In this document: one piece after another, positions 5,288 through 12,514 of the stretch
How the letters are laid out: each line of letters opens with the position of its first letter
How positions within the stretch are numbered: the stretch's first letter is position 1
From: an uncultured Erysipelotrichaceae bacterium
Lineage (GTDB): Bacteria > Bacillota_I > Bacilli_A > RF39 > UBA660
DNA length: 16,335 nucleotides
Reading direction: 5' to 3'
NCBI GenBank assembly: GCA_902773365.1
Contig: CACYEG010000020.1
Coordinates: forward strand, 1 to 16,335
Notes under the pieces: generated by a model
Database searches by the model: none
What the model was told of the DNA's origin: nothing
What the model saw: the letters and a program-made list of their open reading frames with translations, nothing else
Translations under genes and position numbers: made by a program

Positions 5288-7037
5288 AATCAAAGTAATG
5301 GGTGAGACGCTTGCCAATAAGATTGCTGCTGGTGAAATTGTAGAAAGAATATCCAGTGTCGTTAAAGAGTTAGTGGAAAATTCAATTGATGCAAAAAGCA
5401 CCAGTATTAAAGTGGAATTAGAGGAATCAGGTAAGAAAAGAATTTCTGTCATAGATAACGGAATTGGCATGGACAAAATGGACGTTCAAAACTGTTTTCA
5501 AAGACATGCTACTAGTAAAATATATAAAGAAGATGATCTATATTTTATAAATACATTGGGATTTAGAGGAGAAGCACTTCCTTCTATCGCTTCAGTAAGT
5601 GATGTAGTATTAGAAAGTTCTAATGGAATAGATGGTACTAGTATACATATTAAAGGTGGACAAATTTTGGATATAAGTCCAGCCACATTAAGAACTGGCA
5701 CATCGATTAAAGTGTCCAATCTTTTTTATAATACACCTGCTAGATTAAAATTTTTAAAAAGTGAAAATTCTGAACTAGCTAGTGTCGTTTTATATCTTGA
5801 GAAACTTGCTCTATCAAATCCCGATATTGCATTTACATTAGTAAACAATGAACAGAAGACTTTTTCTACTAGTGGAAGCGGAGATTTATTAAAGACAATC
5901 CACGAAATATACGGGCTAGAAATAAGTAAGAATATGCTTTTAATAAATGGTGAAAATGATGACTTTTTAGTGAATGGATATATCGGGAAACCTTCTATTT
6001 TAAGAAGTAACAGAAACCATATGACAACATTTATAAATGGGAGAGTTATTAAAAATTTAGATATCAATAAAATGATAAACGAAGCATACTCGACTTATAA
6101 ACCAGACAATCTCTATCCGATTGTCGTAATAAATATTGAAACAGATCCAACACTGGTCGATGTCAATATTCATCCGACAAAACAGGATGTAAAAGTATCC
6201 AAGATGGATGAGTTATCTAAAGTCCTCATTAAGGCAATTAAGGATGCACTTTATTCATCTATGTTAATTCCTAAAATAGGTTCTGATGGTGAGGAAGAAT
6301 ATAGTGATGAAAGTATAGATGATCCAATTATTTCTCGCTTGCCGGTAAGCATGTTTGTAAATGAAGAAAAAACTGTCTACTCAAGTAATACTTTTATAGA
6401 TAAAGAATCTTGCCAGGAGAGCATAGATTTTACTTTCAACGATAAAAACAATCAACTAAAAAAACTCGAGTTATATCCTGTTGGCATCGCTCTTGGTACA
6501 TACATCATCGCAGAAAATGCCGAAGGGATATTCTTAATTGATCAGCATGCTGCCCAAGAAAGAATTAATTATGAAAAAGTGCTCAAGGGAATAATCAGTC
6601 ACGACATTGTAAGCATGTTGGTTCCTATTACACTTGAATTATCAAAAAGTGAGTTTGAAATCGTTAGAAATAATATAGATATTATTATCAATATGGGGTT
6701 TGAAATAAGTGAATTTGGTATAAACACATTTAAGATAAGTGCACATCCATCATGGGTTAAGACAGGCAAGGAATACGATACTATTAAAGCTGTTATAGAT
6801 ACAATTATCGAGGAGGAAGCACACTTTGATCCAGTTAAGTTTAACGACAAGGTAGCAGCGACTATTGCATGTAAAGCTTCGATTAAAGGCAATTCGAGGA
6901 TTACTCTTGATGAAGCAGAATTCTTGCTCAATGAACTTGTTACATGCGATAATCCTTATAACTGCCCTCATGGAAGACCTACGATAATTAAGTTTACCAA
7001 ATATGAAATTGAAAAGATGTTTAAAAGAGTGATGTAA
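5280..7037 (+). CDS. mutL: DNA mismatch repair protein MutL (endonuclease type)
   Basis: MutL couples mismatch recognition by MutS to strand removal. The N-terminal GHKL ATPase is complete: ELVENSIDA (30-38, catalytic Glu30 and Mg-binding Asn34), DNGIG (59-63), GFRGEAL (94-100) and GTSIKVSNLFYNTPARLKFL (140-159). An acidic linker (about 332-395) precedes the C-terminal dimer and nuclease domain. That domain carries the endonuclease metal site DQHAAQERINYE (421-432) with ACKASIKGN (530-538) and CPHGRP (562-567). These mark the nicking MutL used by organisms without MutH. At 585 residues it is slightly shorter than the B. subtilis protein. GGGGG lies before the ATG, and the gene overlaps yqeH by eight bases. 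No mutS is in the window, so MutL is uncoupled from its usual neighbour and sits in a ribosome-assembly/peptidase operon. Confidence 0.98.
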   Translation: MSKIKVMGETLANKIAAGEIVERISSVVKELVENSIDAKSTSIKVELEESGKKRISVIDNGIGMDKMDVQNCFQRHATSKIYKEDDLYFINTLGFRGEALPSIASVSDVVLESSNGIDGTSIHIKGGQILDISPATLRTGTSIKVSNLFYNTPARLKFLKSENSELASVVLYLEKLALSNPDIAFTLVNNEQKTFSTSGSGDLLKTIHEIYGLEISKNMLLINGENDDFLVNGYIGKPSILRSNRNHMTTFINGRVIKNLDINKMINEAYSTYKPDNLYPIVVINIETDPTLVDVNIHPTKQDVKVSKMDELSKVLIKAIKDALYSSMLIPKIGSDGEEEYSDESIDDPIISRLPVSMFVNEEKTVYSSNTFIDKESCQESIDFTFNDKNNQLKKLELYPVGIALGTYIIAENAEGIFLIDQHAAQERINYEKVLKGIISHDIVSMLVPITLELSKSEFEIVRNNIDIIINMGFEISEFGINTFKISAHPSWVKTGKEYDTIKAVIDTIIEEEAHFDPVKFNDKVAATIACKASIKGNSRITLDEAEFLLNELVTCDNPYNCPHGRPTIIKFTKYEIEKMFKRVM

Positions 7038-8306
7038 ATGAAAATAGAATTAGTAACTATGGACGGTTATGATGCAAGACTACTTAAAACAGATAAATAC
7101 AATGTCTATACTGCATCGTTTATGTTTCAGTTAGAGTATACAAGGTATAACGCCTTTCTAATTAGAATATTAAAAAAATATTTAATTTATACGAATTATA
7201 AGTATAAAACTAGAGAAAAAATTAACGAGGCTCTTAGAGAAAACTATGGTATGAATATGTTTATATCGAGTTTTGACAAGGGAGATAAATTATTTGTTGA
7301 GCTAGGATTAAATCTAATTGATCCCCAAAAATTAAACGAGGAATATTTAGAAAGTGCTTTATCCCTAGCACACGATTTGTTCTTTAATATCAATAAAACA
7401 AATGGTCAAAAATTAAATAGAAGAGCATTAAAAATGCTTAAAGAAAAAGAAATTAATAATGTAGGTTCTTACTTATCCGATCCATCTTATAAAGAGTATG
7501 TTTTATTTGAAAAGAGAGTTTATAAAGATTCTCGGTACATGATTGAACATATCGACTCTAAAAGTGAGTATGAAAAAATTTTAAATAGCTATAGTGATAA
7601 AGAAATTATCGATATGCATTCTCACCTAATTAATGACTGCTTCGTCGGTTGTAATTTAATGGGAAATTACCGCAAAAAAGATTTAGACTTAATTTATAAG
7701 TATTTTCCTTTCAAGTATCACACACCGGTAAAAGATTATAAATATTATGTAAACCTAGATAAAGTACCATCTTATATAGAATACTCTAATAACAAAATTA
7801 GCACATCTTATTTGACTGTAGTATATAAAATTGAAGATTATAAGTCAAGCGAGCGTGAAAAATATTTTGCAATTAATGCAGCCTTAAATAGTGTAGGAAT
7901 GCTACTACATAAAGTGCTTAGGGAAGAAAATAAACTAGTCTATACAGCTTATTCTAATTTCTTAGGGGCTACATTAGGTATATATGAAGTTAAAGCAGAG
8001 ATAAGTAAAGAAAACGAACAAAAAACCATTGATGCCATTGATGAAGTTTTTAAAAGATTAAAAGATAAAAATGTAGTTAAAGATATACTAGCAAAGGGCA
8101 AAAGGGAAGTTAAACTTTCGAATTATATTGAAGATGAGGTATATTCTAAGGTATTTAATCGTATGATTGATGAACACTATAAGTTTTGCGATTTGAAAAA
8201 AAATATTACTGATAAGTACATGTCTTTAACGACAAAAGACATAGTAAGTGCTGTATCGAGAATAAAAAAAGTAACAGTATTTATTTATAGAGGTGATAAA
8301 AAGTGA
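7038..8306 (+). CDS. ymfF: M16-family inactive peptidase homolog (YmfF-like; EF-P modification-associated)
   Basis: This is the catalytically silent member of a paired M16 (insulinase/pitrilysin-fold) peptidase set. The 422-residue length and two-lobe fold pattern fit the family. The HxxEH zinc motif is missing from the N-terminal lobe, where the sequence reads AHDLFFN (111-117). The C-terminal lobe keeps the substrate-contact Arg/Tyr signature LREENKLVYTAYS (294-306; R295, Y302). In Bacillus the equivalents ymfF-ymfH are adjacent, and NCBI family names link them to 5-aminopentanol modification of elongation factor P (spelled YfmF/YfmH there); that function is transferred by family. The ATG directly abuts the mutL stop codon. 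It ends in TGA within GTGA, where ymfH starts. No EF-P or ymfI-like gene is in the window, so the link cannot be checked here. Confidence 0.88.
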   Translation: MKIELVTMDGYDARLLKTDKYNVYTASFMFQLEYTRYNAFLIRILKKYLIYTNYKYKTREKINEALRENYGMNMFISSFDKGDKLFVELGLNLIDPQKLNEEYLESALSLAHDLFFNINKTNGQKLNRRALKMLKEKEINNVGSYLSDPSYKEYVLFEKRVYKDSRYMIEHIDSKSEYEKILNSYSDKEIIDMHSHLINDCFVGCNLMGNYRKKDLDLIYKYFPFKYHTPVKDYKYYVNLDKVPSYIEYSNNKISTSYLTVVYKIEDYKSSEREKYFAINAALNSVGMLLHKVLREENKLVYTAYSNFLGATLGIYEVKAEISKENEQKTIDAIDEVFKRLKDKNVVKDILAKGKREVKLSNYIEDEVYSKVFNRMIDEHYKFCDLKKNITDKYMSLTTKDIVSAVSRIKKVTVFIYRGDKK

Positions 8307-9568
8307 ATGACTTTATAGAAAGAAAATTGTCGAACGGTATAAGAGTCTATTACTATAGTGATAAGTCTTTAAAAAGAGTCTATGCTTCTATAAATATAGA
8401 ATATGGCACAAATGGATACTATGATGAATTTTTCTATGGTGATAAAGAATATCACACTAAACCTGCAATGGCACACTTTTTAGAGCATTATTTGATAGAG
8501 ACAAGTAAAAATGGCAATATGCTTTTAAAATATTTTGATAAAAACTATGAGGCAAATGGAATTACATATCCTGATTTGACAACATATTATTTTGTAGGAA
8601 TCGATTCTAAAAAGAAAATATATGATTCTATCCGCGAATTATTAACTATGGTAGAAGAACCTGTATTTAATAATGAAAATGTAGAACAAATTAAAAAGGC
8701 GATTTGCCAAGAATTAACTAGTGGCGAAGACAATCGTTACCAAATAGCTTTATCAAGCGTTAGACATAATTTACACACTTCGTACGATGCAGTTCCAGTA
8801 GACAACAATGTTTTAGGTTCTATCGAGTCTACAGAATCCATTTCTTTAGATGATGTTAAATTATGCTATAATGCTTACTATAATGATGAAAATAAGTTTA
8901 TCGTTATCGCTGGCAATATTGATATCGATGAAGTACATAAACTGCTAAATTCATATTATAAGAAACGACCTTTACACAAAAATTTATTAAAAGAATATTG
9001 TTATGGACTTGATACTGGCGTTAGAAACAAATTAGAGATAATAAATATGCCGACTGATGCCGATATTGTTGAAAGTTCTTTTAAAATTAAAATTGATAAA
9101 AATTTATCGCTATTGGAACAATCTTTTTATATAGAAATTTATATGACTAGTAAACTTGCAAATTCTAGAAAAGAAATAGAAAAATTAATGGAAAGCAAAC
9201 ATATCATAAGTGGTATAAGTTTTTTTAGCGATTACTTTAAAGGAATGTGTGATGTAACAGTATCATATGAATCAAATAAACCAAAAAGTTCAATAAAAAA
9301 AATTGAAGATATACTAAATGAAAAAAAATTTAGTAAAAAAGAATTTGAGTTATTAAAAAAAGATGCCATAGTTAAAGAAATAAGGGCAAAGGATCACATG
9401 TATTATATATTTAAACTTTTTCCAACAAGACTAGAGTTTTCTAAACACTTTGACGACATTAAAGAATATAATAATTTTACATTTGAAAAATATAAAAAGT
9501 ATATTTCTAAAATCGACTTCAAATTTGAAACAACGACGATTATTACAAAAAAAAGAATTAGAAAGTAA
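8303..9568 (+). CDS. ymfH: M16-family zinc metallopeptidase (YmfH-like)
   Basis: This is the active partner of the YmfF-like protein. The inverted zinc motif HFLEH (58-62) gives zinc ligands H58 and H62 and catalytic E61. The third ligand is E137 in CQELTSGEDN, exactly 74 residues after H62, matching the M16 rule HxxEH-(74-76)-E. At 421 residues it is the usual size of a single two-lobed half. It probably forms a heterodimer with the preceding gene product, as in other M16B pairs; this is inferred. The start is GTG at 8303, in a four-base GTGA overlap with ymfF, preceded by GAGGTGA at 8290-8296. The stop codon is inside a hairpin shared with the convergent ATPase gene, and the last ten or so codons overlap that structure. 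Confidence 0.92.
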   Translation: MNDFIERKLSNGIRVYYYSDKSLKRVYASINIEYGTNGYYDEFFYGDKEYHTKPAMAHFLEHYLIETSKNGNMLLKYFDKNYEANGITYPDLTTYYFVGIDSKKKIYDSIRELLTMVEEPVFNNENVEQIKKAICQELTSGEDNRYQIALSSVRHNLHTSYDAVPVDNNVLGSIESTESISLDDVKLCYNAYYNDENKFIVIAGNIDIDEVHKLLNSYYKKRPLHKNLLKEYCYGLDTGVRNKLEIINMPTDADIVESSFKIKIDKNLSLLEQSFYIEIYMTSKLANSRKEIEKLMESKHIISGISFFSDYFKGMCDVTVSYESNKPKSSIKKIEDILNEKKFSKKEFELLKKDAIVKEIRAKDHMYYIFKLFPTRLEFSKHFDDIKEYNNFTFEKYKKYISKIDFKFETTTIITKKRIRK

Positions 9569-9586
9569 ATGTTTCTAATTCTTTTT
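9550..9586. terminator. bidirectional terminator shared by two convergent genes
   Basis: A perfect 15-bp stem, 9550-9564 (AAAAAGAATTAGAAA) with 9572-9586, closes a 7-base loop. The plus strand ends in TTTTT, and the minus strand ends in a run of eight T (complement of 9547-9554). The ymfH stop TAA (9566-9568) is in the loop and the ATPase stop (9558-9560, complement) is in the stem. It therefore ends transcription both ways. Confidence 0.85.
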
Positions 9587-10970
9587 CATCTGATTGATTA
9601 TTTTCTGCGTTTGTAATTTCATGCTCTACTAACTTATAAGAGTTCATTTCTTCATCATCTAGTTCTATCAATCTCAATATTTCATCGAAAGAGGTAATTC
9701 CTGTTAATATTTTTTTAAGGCCATCTTGTAACATAGTTGTAATCTCTGAGTTTTCTCCAAATACTAATTCGCGAAGTTTTGTTTTTGGTAAACCTGCCGA
9801 TATTGCATCTTTGATTTCTTGATTAATGAGTAATACTTCGTGTATTGGAATTCTTCCTCGGTATCCTCCCGTACATTTAGGGCATCCTTTAGCTTCATAT
9901 ATTTCATTGACATCAAGTCCTAGGTTATTTTTAAAGACCTTTTTTTCATAGTCAGTAGTTGGGCGAAGAGACTTACAATTATCGCATAATTTTCTTGCAA
10001 GTTTTTGTGAAACAATACCAGATATAGCAGCACCTAATAGGTAACGTTCTACATCCATATCTAATAATCTTTCGATAGTATTAAGTGAATCATTAGTGTG
10101 AACTGTTGACAATACCAAGTGACCTGTTATGGCACTTCTAACGGCAATTCTTGCAGTTTCCGAGTCACGAATTTCTCCGATCATTATTATATCCGGGTCT
10201 TGACGTAAAATACTTCTTAGTGCACTTCCAAAAGTCATGCCGATTTCACTATTAACTTGAACCTGATTAATGCCATCGATATTCATTTCTATTGGATCCT
10301 CTACTGTAATTAGATTTCTATTTTCCGTATTTAGTTTCTGTAGCATCGAATAAACGGTAGTAGATTTACCGCTACCAGTCGCACCTGTTACTAATATAAT
10401 ACCATTCGGTATCGCTAGCATTTTATTAACAAGAGTCAAATTTTCTTTAGAAAATCCTAAATTTTCTAATCCAGTACTACTCATAGAGTAGTCTAGAATA
10501 CGTATAACAATTTTTTCTCCCAAATTGGTAGGTAAACATGATACACGCAAATCGACATTATAGTTTTCAATAAGTCCTTTTATGGCACCATCTTGAGGTA
10601 GACGCGATTCTGTTATGTTCATATTTGCTATAATTTTAACGCGAGTTATCATATTTTTTTTCATCGATAAAGGTACAAGAGTGTAATTATGTAAGTCACC
10701 ATCAATTCTGATGCGGACGTGTATTCCAGAATCAAAAGGATCAAAATGTATATCAGAAGCTCCTCTAGAAATAGAATCTACTATCATATCATTAACAATA
10801 TCGACAATAGGTATGTTTTCATAATCAAATGTAGGAACTCCCTCTAAATCAGTTATAAAATTTTCGCTAGTATTAGGTGTGGAAGAAGGATCTTGTTTTA
10901 GTGCTTGAGTTTCTTGTTTAGTTGTTTCTGTATTTGTATTGCCCATTAGTTGGTCTTCAAACATTTTCAT
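9558..10970 (-). CDS. GspE/PulE/PilB family secretion or pilus-assembly ATPase
   Basis: This hexameric AAA-like ATPase type powers type II secretion, type IV pili or competence pseudopili. Counting from the ATG at 10970, the 470 residues show the N2 domain from about 52 (SRGASDIHFDPF at 68-79), then RLPQDG (123-128). Walker A GATGSGKST is at 196-204, the Asp box TVEDPIE at 222-228, Walker B IIMIGEIRD at 261-269, the His box STVHTN at 288-293, and a zinc-binding pair CDNC (329-332) and CPKC (363-366). The zinc motif favours GspE/PilB. The PilB N1 domain is absent; residues 10-38 are a Thr/Asn/Gln-rich linker instead. AAGGG precedes the start; a GTG at 10973 and an ATG at 10964 are alternatives. 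No pilin, PilC or prepilin peptidase gene is nearby. It appears monocistronic. Confidence 0.9.
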   Translation of the reverse strand: MKMFEDQLMGNTNTETTKQETQALKQDPSSTPNTSENFITDLEGVPTFDYENIPIVDIVNDMIVDSISRGASDIHFDPFDSGIHVRIRIDGDLHNYTLVPLSMKKNMITRVKIIANMNITESRLPQDGAIKGLIENYNVDLRVSCLPTNLGEKIVIRILDYSMSSTGLENLGFSKENLTLVNKMLAIPNGIILVTGATGSGKSTTVYSMLQKLNTENRNLITVEDPIEMNIDGINQVQVNSEIGMTFGSALRSILRQDPDIIMIGEIRDSETARIAVRSAITGHLVLSTVHTNDSLNTIERLLDMDVERYLLGAAISGIVSQKLARKLCDNCKSLRPTTDYEKKVFKNNLGLDVNEIYEAKGCPKCTGGYRGRIPIHEVLLINQEIKDAISAGLPKTKLRELVFGENSEITTMLQDGLKKILTGITSFDEILRLIELDDEEMNSYKLVEHEITNAENNQSDEKELETFTF

Positions 10971-10991
10971 CACACCCTTTTATTCTCTATA

Positions 10992-11020
10992 ATTATATAA
11001 TAATAAGATGCATTTTACAA
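10992..11020 (-). promoter_or_regulatory. promoter of the GspE/PilB-type ATPase gene
   Basis: On the minus strand TTGTAA (11015-11020) and a perfect TATAAT (10992-10997) are separated by exactly 17 bases. The start codon is 21 bases after the -10 box. It diverges from the T-box promoter that begins 23 bases away. Confidence 0.65.
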
Positions 11021-11042
11021 TACCTAAATAGAGATAAAGGAG

Positions 11043-11071
11043 TTGAAAAAGAAGTTTATCTATTGTATAAT
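11043..11071 (+). promoter_or_regulatory. promoter of the T-box-serpin-valS operon
   Basis: TTGAAA (11043-11048, five of six matches) and a perfect TATAAT (11066-11071) are separated by exactly 17 bases. Transcription should start near 11078, just before stem I of the T-box leader, giving a leader of roughly 215 bases. Confidence 0.8.
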
Positions 11072-11084
11072 TAACTTAGTTTTT

Positions 11085-11276
11085 GACGAAGCTGAGGAGT
11101 AGCGAAAATTTACTATAAAGAGAGCTGATGGTCGGTGTAAATCAGTTAGGAAAATTTGTGAAGGTTGCAGTGGAGAAAACACGTCGCTAACGCGTTAAGT
11201 AGTAATAAGTTAACTTAAGAGTTATAAAGTAAGGTGGTACCACGAGATTTCGTCCTTACATTTATAGCTCTTTTTT
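11085..11276 (+). promoter_or_regulatory. T-box riboswitch leader, probably tRNA-Val responsive
   Basis: This is a complete T-box element, which senses uncharged tRNA to prevent transcription termination. Stem I closes with GACG (11085-11088) and CGTC (11182-11185). It contains the AGTA loop-E segment (11099-11102), the AGAGAG element (11118-11123) and an apical hairpin CTGAT/ATCAG (11125-11129 with 11141-11145). On the 3' side, GAA (11160-11162) and G precede GTT (11164-11166), the best specifier candidate, which reads as valine and agrees with valS downstream. The T-box sequence AAGGTGGTACCACG is at 11231-11244; its TGGT would pair with ACCA, a tRNA acceptor end with discriminator A. The first downstream gene is a serpin, not the synthetase. 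Confidence 0.93.
11217..11276 (+). terminator. T-box regulated terminator
   Basis: The long arms AAGAGTTATAAAGTAAGG (11217-11234) and 11254-11272 pair almost fully, with one bulged A at 11260 and one G-U pair. A run of seven T starts within the 3' arm. The 5' arm ends in the T-box core, so antitermination and termination are mutually exclusive, as expected of a T-box leader. Confidence 0.88.
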
Positions 11277-11295
11277 AGGAAAGAAGAGGTAAAAG

Positions 11296-12510
11296 ATGAA
11301 GAAAATATTAAATGTCGTTTTAGTTTTGGTTGTACTTGCAGGTAGTCTATTTTTAATTAATAAAAAAATGGATAGCATCGAAAGGTATGAAAAAGAAAAA
11401 GAAAAAAGTTTTGGATTAAATGTTAAACTATTAAAAGCAGTGAACAATAATTCTAACAGTCTTATAAGTCCATATTCTATAGAAATTGCACTATTTATGG
11501 TTAAATCTGGAGCAACTGGACTTACTCATAAAGAAATTGATGCAGTTGTACCTTATAGATCAATAAAAACATTCGATGTTAAAGATCGTATTTCTGTAGC
11601 AAATGCATTATTTATTAGTAATAAATATTCTAAGGATATTAAAAAAACTTTTATTAACGATATAAAGGAAACCTACGACGGAGAAGTAATCTATGATGAT
11701 TTTACTTCACCAGATGTAATTAACAATTGGGTTGATAAAAAGACTAATCACATGATTGAAAAAATACTAGATTCAATAAATCCTGATTTTATGTTAGGTC
11801 TTGCCAATGCTCTTGCAATTGATGTTGAGTGGGACCATCAGTTTGAATGTAATAAAACTAGAAAAGAAAAATTTATAACTTCAGAAGGCAAAATAGATGT
11901 AGAGGGAATGCATAATACTTATAGTGATATAGAATATATCTATACGGATGATGTAGAAGGAGCAATCTTACCTTATAAAACTTATAAAGATAGTAAAGGT
12001 AACGATGTTAATCTTGAGTTTATTGCTATATTACCTAAAAAAGATTTAAATGAATATATAAATGAATTGACAGATGAATCTTTACAAGAAGTAATAGATT
12101 CTAAAAAGAGTTTGAAGAAAAATGAACGTATTCGGTTAATGTTACCTAGGTTTACATATGATTATGAAATTGAAAATTTTATAGATATTCTTAAAAGTTT
12201 TGGAATAAAAAAAGCTTTTGAACCAGGGGCAGAATTTAAAAATATTACAGATATAAATAGTTATTTTGACGAAGCTATACACAAGACTCATATTAGTTTA
12301 AATGAAAAGGGAACAAAAGCTGCTGCAGTTACGTATTTTGGCCTTAAAGCAGCAACTGCTATGAAAGATGAAAATAAATATATAGATATTGTATTCAATA
12401 GACCATTTATGTATATAATCAAAGATAAAGATTCGAATGAACTCTTGTTTATGGGTACAGTTTATACACCTAATAAATGGCACGGTAATACATGTGAAAG
12501 CGAGGAATAA
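11296..12510 (+). CDS. membrane-anchored serpin (serine/cysteine protease inhibitor family)
   Basis: This 404-residue protein is a serpin, a suicide inhibitor of serine or cysteine proteases. Core blocks in order are LISPYSIEIALFMVKSGATG (56-75), NALFIS (103-108), the breach/shutter segment NALAIDVEWDHQF (171-183), LMLPRFTYDYE (281-291) and the reactive-centre hinge HKTHISLNEKGTKAAAVT (329-346). It ends with VFNRPFMYIIKD (366-377) and LLFMGTVYTP (383-392). The hinge GTKAAA follows the inhibitory pattern. The loop after it is rich in Ala and small residues. Residues 4-21 are a hydrophobic N-terminal segment without a lipobox, so the inhibitor is probably anchored outside the membrane. AGAGGT precedes the ATG. 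It sits directly behind the T-box terminator, four bases before valS. Confidence 0.95.
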   Translation: MKKILNVVLVLVVLAGSLFLINKKMDSIERYEKEKEKSFGLNVKLLKAVNNNSNSLISPYSIEIALFMVKSGATGLTHKEIDAVVPYRSIKTFDVKDRISVANALFISNKYSKDIKKTFINDIKETYDGEVIYDDFTSPDVINNWVDKKTNHMIEKILDSINPDFMLGLANALAIDVEWDHQFECNKTRKEKFITSEGKIDVEGMHNTYSDIEYIYTDDVEGAILPYKTYKDSKGNDVNLEFIAILPKKDLNEYINELTDESLQEVIDSKKSLKKNERIRLMLPRFTYDYEIENFIDILKSFGIKKAFEPGAEFKNITDINSYFDEAIHKTHISLNEKGTKAAAVTYFGLKAATAMKDENKYIDIVFNRPFMYIIKDKDSNELLFMGTVYTPNKWHGNTCESEE

Positions 12511-12514
12511 ATAT

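Noticed and set aside
12437..12514. Upstream in-frame ATG extending valS by 26 residues
   Set aside because: It lies inside the serpin coding sequence, adds residues unlike any ValS N-terminus, and the ATG at 12515 has a good GAGGAA site.
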